Shown here piece after piece: positions 29,901 to 42,278 of a stretch of DNA of 64,000 bases (position 1 is its first letter; each line of letters begins with the position of its first letter). The DNA lies in NCBI RefSeq assembly GCF_014196125.1, contig NZ_JACIDA010000001.1, positions 1,116,001-1,180,000 of the forward strand, given 5' to 3'. The position numbers were made by a program, and so were the translations under genes. The notes below the pieces were generated by a model. The model was given only the letters and a program-made list of their open reading frames with translations. It was not told the DNA's origin and made no database searches. The DNA is from Brevundimonas mediterranea (lineage in GTDB: Bacteria; Pseudomonadota; Alphaproteobacteria; Caulobacterales; Caulobacteraceae).

Positions 29901-31253
29901 ATGTTCACCAAAGTCCTGATCGCCAACCGCGGCGAGATCGCGCTGCGCATCCACCGGGCGTGCAAGGAGATGGGCATCTCCACCGTCGCCGTCCACTCCG
30001 AAGCCGACCGCGGCGCCATGTGGGTGCGGCTGGCGGACGAGAGCGTCTGCATCGGCCCCGCCTCGGCGGCCAAGTCGTATCTGAACATCCCGTCGATCAT
30101 CGCGGCGGCCGAGATCACCGGCGCCCAGGCGATCCACCCCGGCTACGGCTTCCTGTCCGAGAACGCCCGCTTCGCCGAGATCGTCGAAGCCCACGGCATG
30201 ACCTTCATCGGTCCCAAGCCCGAACATATCCGGGTCATGGGCGACAAGATCAGCGCCAAACAGACCGTCATGGACGCCGGCATCCCCGTGGTCCCCGGCT
30301 CCAAGGGCGAGGTCGAGACCGTCGAGGCGGCGATCGAGGCATCGAAGTCCATCGGCTTCCCCCTGATCGTCAAGGCGGCGGCGGGCGGCGGCGGACGCGG
30401 CATGAAGGTGGCTCTGACGCCTGATGATCTGGTCGAGGCGGTGCAGACCGCCCAGTCGGAAGCCAAGGCCGCCTTCGGCAATGGCGCCGTCTATATGGAG
30501 CGCTATCTCCAGAAGCCGCGCCATATCGAGATCCAGGTCATCGCCGACAGCCACGGCAATGTCGTCCACTTGGGCGAACGCGACTGCTCGCTGCAACGCC
30601 GTCACCAGAAGGTGTTGGAAGAGGCCCCCTCGCCCGCCCTGTCGGCCGAGGGACGCAAGCAGATCGGCGAGACGGTCAACAAGGCCATCGCCGCCATCGG
30701 CTATCTGGGCGTCGGCACAATCGAGTTCCTGTGGGAGGACGGCGAGTTCTTCTTCATCGAGATGAACACCCGCCTTCAGGTCGAACACCCGGTTACGGAA
30801 ATGATCACCGGCGTCGACCTGGTCCGCGAACAGGTTCGCATCGCCGCCGGCCTGCCCTTGTCCTTCACGCAAGAGGACATCAAGTTCCAGGGCCACGCTA
30901 TCGAGGTGCGGATCAACGCCGAGAACCCGGAGACCTTCACCCCGTCGCCGGGCAAGATCACCGACTTCCACGCCCCCGGCGGCCTGGGCGTGCGGCTGGA
31001 TAGCGCCATCTACGCCGGCTATTCGATCCCGCCCTATTACGACAGCCTGATCGGCAAGCTGATCGTCCACGGCCGCGACCGCGAAGAGGCCATCGCCCGC
31101 CTGAAGCGCTCCCTGAACGAGATCGTCATCGGCGGCGTCGACACCACCATCCCCCTGTTCCAGAAGCTGTTGCAGGAGCCGGACATCCTGTCCGGCGACT
31201 ATGACATCCACTGGCTGGAGAAGTGGGCCGCACGTCAGAAGGGCGACGCCTGA
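29901..31253 (+). CDS. accC: Biotin carboxylase subunit of acetyl-CoA carboxylase
   Basis: A 450-residue ATP-grasp enzyme of standard length. It begins [20 protein letters not shown], has the glycine-rich ATP loop [14 protein letters not shown] near residue 159, and the catalytic stretch [17 protein letters not shown]. It carboxylates biotin on AccB with ATP and bicarbonate. accB and accC are almost certainly one transcript, and the following aat gene overlaps its end by 31 bases. Confidence 0.98.
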   Translation: MFTKVLIANRGEIALRIHRACKEMGISTVAVHSEADRGAMWVRLADESVCIGPASAAKSYLNIPSIIAAAEITGAQAIHPGYGFLSENARFAEIVEAHGMTFIGPKPEHIRVMGDKISAKQTVMDAGIPVVPGSKGEVETVEAAIEASKSIGFPLIVKAAAGGGGRGMKVALTPDDLVEAVQTAQSEAKAAFGNGAVYMERYLQKPRHIEIQVIADSHGNVVHLGERDCSLQRRHQKVLEEAPSPALSAEGRKQIGETVNKAIAAIGYLGVGTIEFLWEDGEFFFIEMNTRLQVEHPVTEMITGVDLVREQVRIAAGLPLSFTQEDIKFQGHAIEVRINAENPETFTPSPGKITDFHAPGGLGVRLDSAIYAGYSIPPYYDSLIGKLIVHGRDREEAIARLKRSLNEIVIGGVDTTIPLFQKLLQEPDILSGDYDIHWLEKWAARQKGDA

Positions 31254-31936
31254 CCGAACCCGACGACAGCGCCAGCGGGCCTTTCGGCGGCTTCGGCCCC
31301 GAGGACCTGCTGGCCTGTTACGCCCGGGGCGTGTTTCCGATGGCCGAGACGCGCGACGATCCGCGCGTCTTCATCATCGAGCCGGAGCAGCGCGGCGTCA
31401 TACCCCTGGACGCCTTCCACATCCCCACCCGCCTGCGCCGCACCGTGCGCGGCGAACCCTTCGAGGTGCGGATCGATACCGCCTTCGAGGCCGTGCTGGA
31501 CGGCTGCGCGGCGGCCCAAGGGCCCGAGCGCGAGGAGACCTGGATCAACACCCCGATCCGCCGCCTGTACGCCGCCCTGTTCGCCAAGGGATACGTCCAT
31601 TCCGTCGAATGCTGGAAGGACGAGCGGCTGGTTGGCGGCCTGTACGGAGTCTCTCTGGGCGGCGCCTTTTTCGGCGAGAGCATGTTCAGCCGCGAACGCG
31701 ACGCCTCGAAGGTGGCGCTGGTGCATCTGGTCGCGCGCCTGAGAAAAGGCGGCTGGTCCCTGCTGGACGCCCAGTTCCTGACTGACCACCTAAGCCAGTT
31801 CGGGGCGGTCGAGACGCCCCAGACGGCCTATCTGCGACGGCTGAAACCCGCCCTGACGGTAGCGGTGGACGAAACGGCTCTGACGGCGCCGATGACCGGG
31901 ACAGAGGCGGTCGACTGGGCGCTTCGCCCCGCCTGA
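31223..31936 (+). CDS. aat: Leucyl/phenylalanyl-tRNA-protein transferase
   Basis: Read from GTG at 31223, with GGAG just upstream, it has 237 residues and overlaps accC by 31 bases. Family landmarks are [14 protein letters not shown] near the N-terminus, [31 protein letters not shown] and [14 protein letters not shown]. It adds Leu or Phe to proteins with N-terminal Arg or Lys, marking them for ClpS/ClpAP degradation in the N-end rule pathway. The accC-aat order is common in alphaproteobacteria. Confidence 0.95.
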   Translation: MGRTSEGRRLTEPDDSASGPFGGFGPEDLLACYARGVFPMAETRDDPRVFIIEPEQRGVIPLDAFHIPTRLRRTVRGEPFEVRIDTAFEAVLDGCAAAQGPEREETWINTPIRRLYAALFAKGYVHSVECWKDERLVGGLYGVSLGGAFFGESMFSRERDASKVALVHLVARLRKGGWSLLDAQFLTDHLSQFGAVETPQTAYLRRLKPALTVAVDETALTAPMTGTEAVDWALRPA

Positions 31937-31940
31937 TCCC

Positions 31941-31972
31941 TGTCCGGACACGATTTCCGGCCTGTCCGGACA
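31941..31972. promoter_or_regulatory. Two TGTCCGGACA palindromes before lepB
   Basis: The perfect 10-base palindrome TGTCCGGACA occurs at 31941-31950 and again at 31963-31972. The 22-base spacing is about two helical turns, as expected for a dimeric or cooperative repressor or activator. They lie 45-76 bases before the lepB start and directly after the aat stop. No factor is assigned. Confidence 0.5.
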
Positions 31973-32016
31973 AGCTTGAACTGGCGCAGACCGGCAGGCT
32001 TGCGGCCTAAGGGGGC

Positions 32017-32790
32017 ATGACCCAAACCACCGCCTCATCCGCTGACGCCCCGACCCTCGTCTCCAGCCTGCGCGAAGTCAGGGAGATCGGCGTCACCGTG
32101 CTTGTCGCCCTGATCCTGGCGACCCTCTTCCGCATTCTGCTGTTCCAGCCCTTCACCATTCCCTCCTCGTCGATGGAGCCGGGACTGGTTACCGGGGACT
32201 ATATCCTCGTGTCCAAATACGCCTATGGCTGGAGCCGGGCGTCCCTGCCCTTCAACCCGCCTCTGCCCGACGGCCGGGTGCTGGGACGCCAGCCGAAACG
32301 GGGCGACGTGGTGGTCTTCCAACGCCCCCACGACCCGGACCAGGTCTGGATCAAGCGCGTCATCGGCCTGCCTGGCGACGCTGTTCAGGTCCGGAGCGGC
32401 CGGGTTTTCGTCAATGGACAGGGCGTCGCTCAGACGCCTCTCCAGGCGGTCAACGACCACGACGCCCCCCAAAGACGCGTGCTCGAAGTGCGCGAGACCC
32501 TGGCGAGCGGCAAGACCTATGTCACCTACGACGGCGGGCCGGATCAGCCCGGCGACGACACGCTGATCTATCACGTGCCGGCGGGTCAGTATTTCATGAT
32601 GGGCGACAATCGCGACAACTCGCTGGACAGCCGCTGGCCCGCAGGCCTGGGCGTTGGCCTGCTGCCTGCCACAAACATCGTCGGGCGCGCCGAGATCGTG
32701 GCGGCCTCCTGGAAACCCGGCGCCGGGCTGTTCAAGCCCTGGACCTGGCTGAACCTGCAATGGGGCCGTTTCCTGAAGCCCATCCGCTAG
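32017..32790 (+). CDS. lepB: Signal peptidase I
   Basis: A 257-residue membrane protease. One N-terminal membrane helix (VTVLVALILATLFRILLF) leads into the periplasmic catalytic domain. The serine nucleophile is in IPSSSMEPGL, the general-base lysine in VWIKRVIGLPGD, and the conserved MMGDNRDNSLDSR box is intact. It removes signal peptides from Sec and Tat exported proteins, many of which are encoded in this window. Its stop overlaps the converging small gene by 4 bases. Confidence 0.96.
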   Translation: MTQTTASSADAPTLVSSLREVREIGVTVLVALILATLFRILLFQPFTIPSSSMEPGLVTGDYILVSKYAYGWSRASLPFNPPLPDGRVLGRQPKRGDVVVFQRPHDPDQVWIKRVIGLPGDAVQVRSGRVFVNGQGVAQTPLQAVNDHDAPQRRVLEVRETLASGKTYVTYDGGPDQPGDDTLIYHVPAGQYFMMGDNRDNSLDSRWPAGLGVGLLPATNIVGRAEIVAASWKPGAGLFKPWTWLNLQWGRFLKPIR

Positions 32791-33128
32791 CGGGCGCGGA
32801 ATTCCTCAAAGCTGACCGCGCCGTCATGGTTCCGATCCAGGCGCTCGAACGCCGTCCGATCCGAGGTCACGGATTGGGCCAGGGACGGTGCGGCGACGGC
32901 GCCCAGGGCCAGTCCGGCGACAGCCGCCGCCAGCAACTGACGCCAGCCCATACGGATCGACGAACGGCTTGTGGTGGAGCGGTCCAGTTCTCTGTCGATG
33001 AAGCGGCGGATGGCGTCGCTGGCCGTGCGGCCTTCGGCGCGGCACTTTTCCATGAAGGCGGTCTTGGTGGCGTGCGGCAGTCGGATCTCGACCGTCTCGC
33101 TCTTCTTGAGGGGTCTTTGGCGGTTCAT
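32787..33128 (-). CDS. Small protein with RHH-like domain, membrane segment and EF-hand
   Basis: Start ATG 33128 with GAGGAGG 5 bases upstream gives 113 residues. Residues 1-50 (ETVEIRLPHATKTAFMEKCR, then RTASDAIRRFIDREL) look like a ribbon-helix-helix fold. A hydrophobic helix follows (about 62-82, LLAAAVAGLALGAVAAPSLA). Residues 95-111 carry one canonical EF-hand loop, DRNHDGAVSFEEF. If the helix spans the membrane, the DNA-binding-like end would face the cytoplasm and the calcium site the periplasm. I know no characterised protein with this order. It sits just before the DUF2155 and NDUFA12 genes on the opposite side from lepB. Confidence 0.75.
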   Translation of the reverse strand: MNRQRPLKKSETVEIRLPHATKTAFMEKCRAEGRTASDAIRRFIDRELDRSTTSRSSIRMGWRQLLAAAVAGLALGAVAAPSLAQSVTSDRTAFERLDRNHDGAVSFEEFRAR

Positions 33129-33144
33129 TCCGGCCTCCTCGCGC

Positions 33145-33810
33145 TCAATTCTTACAGCCCACCACCCAGGCGTCGTAATTAGGATTCTGAAGCCCGCTGA
33201 CGGCCGGGGACGAGGCGAACATCCAGCCGCGGTAGATCTGGCGCGGTTCGGCCGGCTGATTGGCGCCCCGCGACTGCAGCGAGACATCGACATAGGCGAT
33301 GGCGTCTTCGGTCAGTTCGTCAGGCGTCGAGACTTCGCAGGCGCGGACGCTGAAGATCAGGTTGCGGTTGAAGCGGACCGGACGGCCGCCGACCTCGACC
33401 TCGAACTTCATGGTCTCGGCTGTGGTCTTGTCGATGGCCTGGATCACGGCGAACTTACGCCGCTGGCGCCGGGCGGGCGTGGCCGGCTGTTCGATGGCCT
33501 TTTCGACGACCGGCTTTTCGGAAGCGGCTTCTTCCTCGGCCTTTTCGGCGACGGCCTCATCCTCGGCGATGACGACGGAGGGCGGCGGCGTCACCGCCAC
33601 CGGCGTCCGGGGCGCGGGTGCGGCGGCGGGCGCGGTCTCGGTCGGCGCATTGGCGGGTTGGGCCGGCGTCGTGCGCAGGATGTCGCCGATGGGATCCTGA
33701 ACCGGACGGGCGTCGCGCGGCGAATCCTGAAGGACGCTGGCGGTCACCGCCCCGGCGCTGAGCGCCGCGACGACGGCCGCCCCGCCCAGCAGGAGCCGAT
33801 TCGGTCTCAC
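33145..33810 (-). CDS. DUF2155 domain protein
   Basis: Start GTG at 33810 overlaps the preceding stop by 4 bases (GTGA) and gives 221 residues. An N-terminal membrane helix or signal (RLLLGGAAVVAALSAGAV) is followed by a long Pro/Ala/Glu-rich linker, then the DUF2155 domain (MKFEVEVGGRPVRF, FSVRACEV, RQIYRGWMFASSPAVSGLQN, YDAWVVGCK). The paired cysteines may form a disulfide. DUF2155 genes usually follow NDUFA12 in alphaproteobacteria, as here. The molecular role is unknown. Confidence 0.88.
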   Translation of the reverse strand: MRPNRLLLGGAAVVAALSAGAVTASVLQDSPRDARPVQDPIGDILRTTPAQPANAPTETAPAAAPAPRTPVAVTPPPSVVIAEDEAVAEKAEEEAASEKPVVEKAIEQPATPARRQRRKFAVIQAIDKTTAETMKFEVEVGGRPVRFNRNLIFSVRACEVSTPDELTEDAIAYVDVSLQSRGANQPAEPRQIYRGWMFASSPAVSGLQNPNYDAWVVGCKN

Positions 33811-34214
33811 TCGGGCGTCCAGGCCTGATAGTCGCCGGTCGCGGCGGGGCGTTTGGCCTCGGCGGCCAGCGAACCCTGCGGACGCCAGGCCATCGGGGTG
33901 CCGGTGAAGTTGGGCAGGTGATCCTTCTCCCACGCGCGGCGCGGCAGGGGCGCCTCGGTGGGCGGCAGGTCGAAGGTGTAGCGCAGCCAGCCGTGCCAGT
34001 CGGCCGACACCTTGGACGCGTCGGCATAGCCTTCGTACACGACCCATCGGCGCTTGCGGCCGTCGTAGCTCGAGTTGTCCTTGGCCTCGTAGTATTTGTT
34101 GCCGATCTCGTCGGTCCCGACGAAACGGCCGCGCTTGGCGATCGTGAAGAGGGTGCCGATCGTGGCCCCGTTCCACCAGGCGAAAATCTTGTTCAGCACG
34201 TCGTCAAAACCCAC
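33807..34214 (-). CDS. NDUFA12-like accessory subunit of NADH:ubiquinone oxidoreductase
   Basis: GTG at 34214 begins VGFDDVLNKIFAWWNGATIG and gives 135 residues, close to family length. Typical elements are VGTDEIGNKYYE, RRWVVYEGYADASKV, DWHGWLRYTFDLPP and NFTGTPMAWRPQGSL. This is the bacterial homologue of the mitochondrial complex I subunit NDUFA12. It is encoded away from the nuo operon and coupled to DUF2155 by a 4-base overlap. Confidence 0.93.
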   Translation of the reverse strand: MGFDDVLNKIFAWWNGATIGTLFTIAKRGRFVGTDEIGNKYYEAKDNSSYDGRKRRWVVYEGYADASKVSADWHGWLRYTFDLPPTEAPLPRRAWEKDHLPNFTGTPMAWRPQGSLAAEAKRPAATGDYQAWTPE

Positions 34215-34411
34215 GCGAAATTCCCGCAGAAAAATAGCCTGCGGCCGGAGCGGATCATAGGAACACTCGCCCTCTTCGTCCAGCAGACACGTTCGCAGAA
34301 GCGGGAAAAGCACCCGGCATGAACCGTCTTGCAGAACTCGGGCTTCGCGATCCGACGCGCCGCCCGTCGAAACGCCTCCAGGACCACCATCCGTCGGAGC
34401 CCTGTCGCCCC

Positions 34412-35680
34412 CTAACCCAAGGCTGATCCGATCAGGCTCTTCAGGCGATAGGCGGCGACGATCCGGGCGGTCTTGGCCTGGGTGGCGGCAGCGGCGGCGG
34501 CCGTGGCTTCGCGCTCGGCGTTCAGCAGGTCGATCTGAGGTTTCAGGCCGACGCGGACTTCATGCCGGACGCTGGTCAGGGCCTGGACTGCGGCCGCGCT
34601 CTGTTCGTCGGACGCCTTCGCCACCAGTTCGGCGGTGTGGATGTCCTGCCAGGCGGCGAGAACCTGTTCCTCCAGGCCCATGCGGGCGGCGCGCAGCCGG
34701 GCGGAGGCGGCGCGGACATCGGCGCTGGTCTCGGCGATCTTGCCGGACGTCAGGCCGCCGCTGAACAGGGTCCAGCGGCCGCGGATTCCCACGGTCGCGC
34801 TGTCGGCGCGATAGTCGGGAAAGAACTGGTCACGAACCGAACCCGCCTCGACGAAGGCGCTGACGGTCGGCAGGCGTTCGCCGCGCGCGGCGCGGGCGGC
34901 GGCCTCGGCCGCCTCAAGATTGGCCCGCGCCTGACGCAGGGCGGGGCTGCCGCCCATGGCGATCGCCATCGCATCGTCGAGTGAGCCGGGCAGAGGCGGA
35001 TTGGGTGGAATCGGTTGCAGATCAACCGACTCAAGGTCGGTCAGATTGCGGTAACGGGCGCGGGCGGAAGCCTGCATGCCCTCCGCGCGGGCCAGGTCGG
35101 CGCGGGCCTCGGCGGCGCGTGACGCGGCCTGGGCGACGTCGGTGCTGGGGGTTTCGCCGGTCCGGAAGCGCTCACGGGCCTGTCGCTCGATTTCCACCGT
35201 CTGGGCCGCCAGCTCGCGATACAGCCTCAACACTTCGCTGGCGGCGAGCATATCGCCGTAGGCCTGAACCACCGCCAGGACGACCTGCCCTTGAACGGCG
35301 TCGCCGCCGGCGTCGGCCGCCGCCATGCCGGCGCGGGCGCGGGCGATCCCGGCCGCCGCGCGACCGCCGGTGAACAGGGGCTGTTCCAGCGTCAACTGGG
35401 CCGCCCGCGGCGTGACGTCCGCCGCGCCCAGGCCGAAGAATTCCTTCGGGTCCAGCCGGCCCTGGCCGACCGTGCCGCTGAGGCTTAGCGACGGGGCGCG
35501 GGCCGATTGCGCCTGCTGCAATCGGCCCTTCGCGGCGTCGCCCTCGGCATCGGCGGCGGCGATCTCGGGCGCGTGGGCGAGCGCGGCGGCGATGGCCTCG
35601 TCCAGCGTCGTCGCCTGGGCCAGGCCCGGCGTGGCCAGGAACAGAGCCAAGGCCCAGGGCGCAGCGCGGCGCAGGCTCAT
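34412..35680 (-). CDS. TolC family outer-membrane efflux channel
   Basis: The start at 35680 (MSLRRAAPWALALFLATPGLAQA) begins a signal peptide and yields 422 residues. The mature chain is made of long helical repeats typical of TolC channels, with TLDEAIAAALAHAPEIAAADAE at the front and a second related half containing LDDAMAIAMGGSPALRQARANLEAAE. It overlaps the preceding DUF2892 gene by 4 bases. It is the likely exit duct for the RND pump encoded 3-4 kb away on the other strand. Confidence 0.9.
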   Translation of the reverse strand: MSLRRAAPWALALFLATPGLAQATTLDEAIAAALAHAPEIAAADAEGDAAKGRLQQAQSARAPSLSLSGTVGQGRLDPKEFFGLGAADVTPRAAQLTLEQPLFTGGRAAAGIARARAGMAAADAGGDAVQGQVVLAVVQAYGDMLAASEVLRLYRELAAQTVEIERQARERFRTGETPSTDVAQAASRAAEARADLARAEGMQASARARYRNLTDLESVDLQPIPPNPPLPGSLDDAMAIAMGGSPALRQARANLEAAEAAARAARGERLPTVSAFVEAGSVRDQFFPDYRADSATVGIRGRWTLFSGGLTSGKIAETSADVRAASARLRAARMGLEEQVLAAWQDIHTAELVAKASDEQSAAAVQALTSVRHEVRVGLKPQIDLLNAEREATAAAAAATQAKTARIVAAYRLKSLIGSALG

Positions 35681-35880
35681 CGGAAGGCGTTTCCCGGACG
35701 CAGGCCCAGGGCCTTGAACACCATGGCCGCCGGGCAGAAGCCGGTGAAACCGGACTGGATCATGTTCAGCCCCGCGAAGACGGTCAGGGCGATCCACCAG
35801 GGATGGACGGCGTAGGACAGGCCCACGCCCGCCAGCACGACGCATCCGGCGAAGATCACAACAGCACGATCAAGGTTCAT
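35677..35880 (-). CDS. DUF2892 (YgaP-type) small membrane protein
   Basis: A 67-residue protein with two hydrophobic segments around a short loop (AVVIFAGCVVLAGVGLSYAV and WWIALTVFAGLNMIQSGFTG) and the conserved ending FTGFCPAAMVFKALGL. This is the domain fused to rhodanese in YgaP. Here the rhodanese is a separate gene just across the divergent promoter, so the two may act together in sulfur transfer at the membrane. The Cys in FCPAA is a possible persulfide site. Confidence 0.9.
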   Translation of the reverse strand: MNLDRAVVIFAGCVVLAGVGLSYAVHPWWIALTVFAGLNMIQSGFTGFCPAAMVFKALGLRPGNAFR

Positions 35881-35908
35881 CGGTAGGCTCCAGATCTAGA
35901 GGGAGGGG

Positions 35909-37186
35909 TCACATGCGAAGCTTGCGGATGCCCATGATGTGCATCGCCAGCCGCTCGTAGGAGGGTTCGCTTTCGCCCCTGCGCACCTTGCGCAGGAAAT
36001 ATTTCTCGAAGCCGACCTTGGCCAGGTGGACCCATTTGCCGCTGGCGGCCCAGTTGACGTTGCGCGGCGGAATTTGCGGCTGGGCCACGAAGGCGACGCC
36101 GCCGTCGCCGAAGTCCGCCAGACAGACGGCGTTCCAGGTCGCCTCGGCCTCGGGCGTCTCGCCGGCGATCAGGGCGGCTATATTGGCGGCGACGGCGGTG
36201 ACCATGCTCTCGATCATGAAGCCAGTCTTGGGCACGCCCACCGGGACCGGCGTCGGCCCGGTCGGGGCGATGGCGACACAGACGCCCAGAGCGAAAATCT
36301 CAGGGAAGGCGGGATTGCGCTGGTGCTTGTCGATCAGGATGAAGCCGCGCGGATTGGTCAGGCCCGCGATGTCGCGCACCGCAGGCACGCCTCGGAACGC
36401 CGGCAGCATCATCGAATAGCCGAAGGGCAGTTGATGGGTCTTGGCGACGGCGCCGTCGTCGGCGATCTCTTCGACGTGCATCAGGCCCGGCTCGACCTTG
36501 GCGACACGGGCGTTGGTAATCCATTTGATGTGCCGCTCACGCAGCTTGCTTTCCATCAGGGACTTGGTGTCCCCGACGCCGTCCAGGCCAAGGTGGCCGA
36601 TATAGGGTTCGGCGGTGACGAAGGTCATCGGCGCCCGGTCCCGGATCTTGCGTCGCCGCAGCTCGGTATCCAGGATCAAGGCGAACTCATAGGCGGGGCC
36701 ATAGCAGGACGCGCCTTGGACCGCGCCGACGACGATGGGGCCGGGCGCCTCGACGAAGGCGTCGAACATCGTCGCGGCATGGGACGCATGGGCCGTCTGG
36801 CAGATCGAGACCGTATAGCCATCGGGACCCAGCCCCTCGATTTCATCGAAGGCCAGGTCGGGGCCTGTCGCAATTACAAGATAATCGTAATCGACACTGT
36901 CGCCGTTGTTCAGTTCGACGCGTTTTTCCGCAGCGTGGAGCCGGTTCGCCCCCACCGCAGTGAAGCCGATCTTCTTGCGGGCGAAAATGGGCGGCAGATG
37001 AACCTGGATCTCCTCCGGCTCGCGCCAGCGAACCGCGACCCAAGGGTTTGAAGGAACGAAAGAATAGGTCTCGGACTCGGCGATCATCATCACCTCGGCG
37101 CGACCCTTGACGGCCGCTCTTATCTCGTAGGCGGCGATGGCGCCCCCCAGTCCGGCGCCGATAATCACAATCTTGGGCTTGGCCAT
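35909..37186 (-). CDS. Sulfide:quinone oxidoreductase-type FAD enzyme
   Basis: A 425-residue flavoprotein. The N-terminal dinucleotide fold reads KIVIIGAGLGGAIAAYEI, and a second FAD contact is YLVIATGPD. Cysteines occur at SICQTAH, GASCYGPAYE and ALGVCVAIAP; the last two match positions where SQR enzymes hold redox cysteines. A basic C-terminal stretch (KYFLRKVRRG) could bind the membrane face. The likely reaction is oxidation of sulfide to polysulfide or persulfide with electrons to ubiquinone. Neighbouring rhodanese, DUF2892 and thiol-sensing ArsR genes support this. The exact SQR subtype is uncertain. Confidence 0.85.
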   Translation of the reverse strand: MAKPKIVIIGAGLGGAIAAYEIRAAVKGRAEVMMIAESETYSFVPSNPWVAVRWREPEEIQVHLPPIFARKKIGFTAVGANRLHAAEKRVELNNGDSVDYDYLVIATGPDLAFDEIEGLGPDGYTVSICQTAHASHAATMFDAFVEAPGPIVVGAVQGASCYGPAYEFALILDTELRRRKIRDRAPMTFVTAEPYIGHLGLDGVGDTKSLMESKLRERHIKWITNARVAKVEPGLMHVEEIADDGAVAKTHQLPFGYSMMLPAFRGVPAVRDIAGLTNPRGFILIDKHQRNPAFPEIFALGVCVAIAPTGPTPVPVGVPKTGFMIESMVTAVAANIAALIAGETPEAEATWNAVCLADFGDGGVAFVAQPQIPPRNVNWAASGKWVHLAKVGFEKYFLRKVRRGESEPSYERLAMHIMGIRKLRM

Positions 37187-37305
37187 GTTTCCCTCCCGCA
37201 GGCGTTTCCATTGCCCTTATGTGGCTTGACCGAATATAATAATTACATGATATATACAATAATAAAAGTATGACACCGCGGTCGGCGGGTCCATGGAGGT
37301 TGAAA
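37187..37305. promoter_or_regulatory. AT-rich divergent promoter of the sulfur module
   Basis: This 119-base spacer separates the SQR operon from the rhodanese operon. Positions 37231-37268 are strikingly AT-rich against a GC-rich background, with ATATAATAAT, GATATAT and CAATAATAAA elements that include imperfect inverted repeats. Operators of the SqrR/BigR group of ArsR repressors are AT-rich palindromes, so control by one of the two ArsR proteins encoded nearby is plausible but not shown. Confidence 0.55.
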
Positions 37306-37644
37306 ATGTTCGGATTTGGAAAGCCCAAGGCCCATCGGGAGATCGGCCCGGTCGATCTGAAAGCCATGCTCGCCCAGGGTCAGGTGATGCTGGTGGATGT
37401 GCGTGAGCCGGGAGAGTTCGCCGCCGAGCATATCGCCGGCGCCGTCAACCTGCCGCTGTCGTCCTTCGACCCCGCCCGCCTTCCCCAGGCGGACGGAAAG
37501 ACGGTCGTCCTGCAATGCGCGGGCGGAAAGCGGTCGGGCATGGCGCTGGAGCGCTGCGCCAAGGCCCAGGCCGCGATTGATACGCATCTGGCCGGCGGAC
37601 TCGGCGCATGGAAGTCGGCGGGCCTTCCGGTCGAGCGCGGCTGA
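37306..37644 (+). CDS. Rhodanese-like sulfurtransferase
   Basis: The start at 37306 (MFGFGKPKAHREIG) has GGAGG 6-7 bases upstream and gives 112 residues. It is a single rhodanese domain with LVDVREPGEFAAEHIAGAVNLPL and the active-site loop CAGGKRS, where Cys accepts sulfane sulfur. It probably takes sulfur from SQR products and passes it to thiols or cyanide. It starts the plus-strand arm of the module and is followed after 40 bases by the RND adaptor. Confidence 0.92.
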   Translation: MFGFGKPKAHREIGPVDLKAMLAQGQVMLVDVREPGEFAAEHIAGAVNLPLSSFDPARLPQADGKTVVLQCAGGKRSGMALERCAKAQAAIDTHLAGGLGAWKSAGLPVERG

Positions 37645-37684
37645 CGTGCGATTGATCGGCGGGGATGGTGGAAGGACGACGGCG

Positions 37685-38706
37685 ATGAAGATGTGGACCC
37701 TGATGGCTGCGGCCGCGCTGACGCTGTCGGCGTGCGGCGGCGCAGATGAGAAGCGCGAGCCGACCGCCAAGGCGGCGCCCGCCGGCGAACAACTCGTCCT
37801 GGCCTCGAACCTCCTCGCCGACACCAAGACGGTGGCGGGCGAGATCACCACCCGCGACCAGTCGCAAGCCCGGGCGCGCATCTCCGGCGTCCTCGTCGTC
37901 CTGTCGGTGCGCGAGGGCGATATGGTGAGCCGCGGCCAGCAGATCGGACGGGTCGTCGATGACCGGATCGGTTTCGAGACTCGCGCCTATGGCGCCCAGG
38001 TCGCCGCCGCCGAGGCCGAGGCGACGCGCGCCCGCGCCGACCTGGGACGGATCCAGGACCTGTATGACCACAATGTCTACGCCAAGGCGCGCCTGGACCA
38101 GGCCGTCGCGGCATCGCGCGCAGCCGACGCCCAGGCCGCCGCCGCCCGCGCCGAACGCGGCGCCAGCGCCAGCATGGCCGGCCAGGGCGCGATCCTGGCG
38201 CCGGCCGCCGGCCGGGTGCTGAAGGTCGAGGTCACGGCCGGATCCGTGGTCAGCCCCGGAATGTCCGTCGCGACCATCACCGCAGGGCCGCCCGTGCTTC
38301 GTCTCGAACTGCCCGAATCCCTCGCCGGCCAGGTCAAGCCCGGCGCGCGCGTCCTTCTGACGTCGGACGACCTGCCGGTTGAGGCGCGCCAGGGACTGGT
38401 GACGCAGGTCTATCCCGCCATCGTCGGCGGCCGAATTCAGATCGACGCGACCGTTCCGGGCCTGACCACCGAACTGGTCGGCCGCAGGGTCGCCGCCTCG
38501 ATCGAGATCGGCCAACGTCAGGCCCTGACCGCACCCCGGCGTTTCGTCACGACGCGCTACGGCCTGGACTATGTGGAGGTGATGTCGCCTGACCGGAAAT
38601 CCAGCGCCGTCCCGGTTCAGACGGCGCCTACGAACGACCCTGAAACGGTCGAAATCCTGAGCGGCGTCAAGGCCGGCGACAGGCTGGTTGCGACGAGGAC
38701 GCAAGG

Positions 38707-38710
<4 letters not shown>
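37685..38710 (+). CDS. RND efflux periplasmic adaptor lipoprotein
   Basis: ATG at 37685 gives 341 residues with lipobox LSAC. Adaptor features in order are a lipoyl half-motif (ARISGVLVVLSVREGDMVSRGQQIG), a coiled-coil hairpin (about residues 95-165, rich in Ala, Arg and Glu), the second lipoyl half (ILAPAAGRVLKVEVTAGSVV) and a beta-barrel. It bridges the inner-membrane pump and the TolC duct. It overlaps the pump gene by 4 bases. Confidence 0.93.
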
Positions 38711-41924
<3,214 letters not shown>

Positions 41925-41928
<4 letters not shown>

Positions 41929-42248
41929 CGCCGCACCGAGCCCCCGTGGCGGATCTGGCCAGACACGCCCACGAAGCCGCCGCAGTGCTGAAGCTGCTGG
42001 CCAATGAGCATCGCCTGCTCCTGCTGTGTCATCTGACGCAGGAGGAGCGGTCGGTCGGACAACTCGTGGCGCTGTGCGGCCCATCCCAGTCCGGCGTCTC
42101 TCAGAATCTGAGGCGGCTGCGCGAGGGCGGGCTGGTGAAGACGCGGCGCGACTGCTCAACCATCTATTACAGCCTCGCCGACGACGAGGTTCGTCAACTC
42201 GTCGACATCCTCTGCGACCGTTTCGGCCGCCCACGGAGCCCTGACTAG
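41925..42248 (+). CDS. ArsR family transcriptional regulator (efflux operon)
   Basis: A 107-residue winged-helix protein whose ATG overlaps the pump stop (ATGA). The recognition helix region reads SQSGVSQNLRRLREGGLVKTRR with the wing at STIYYSL. Cysteines are at 35 (LLLLCHL), 51, 77 and 97. Cys35 and Cys97 occupy the helix 2 and helix 5 areas used by persulfide sensors, but are 62 apart instead of the 66 I recall for SqrR/BigR. It probably represses its own operon and the divergent SQR operon. Confidence 0.9.
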
Positions 42249-42278
42249 ACGAAAGGACCCCGGTCCCCTCCGCCTGCC

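Noticed and set aside
29301..31211. A 636-residue open frame on the minus strand
   Set aside because: It is antisense to accB and accC and gives repetitive Asp/Gly/Leu sequence typical of a mirror frame.
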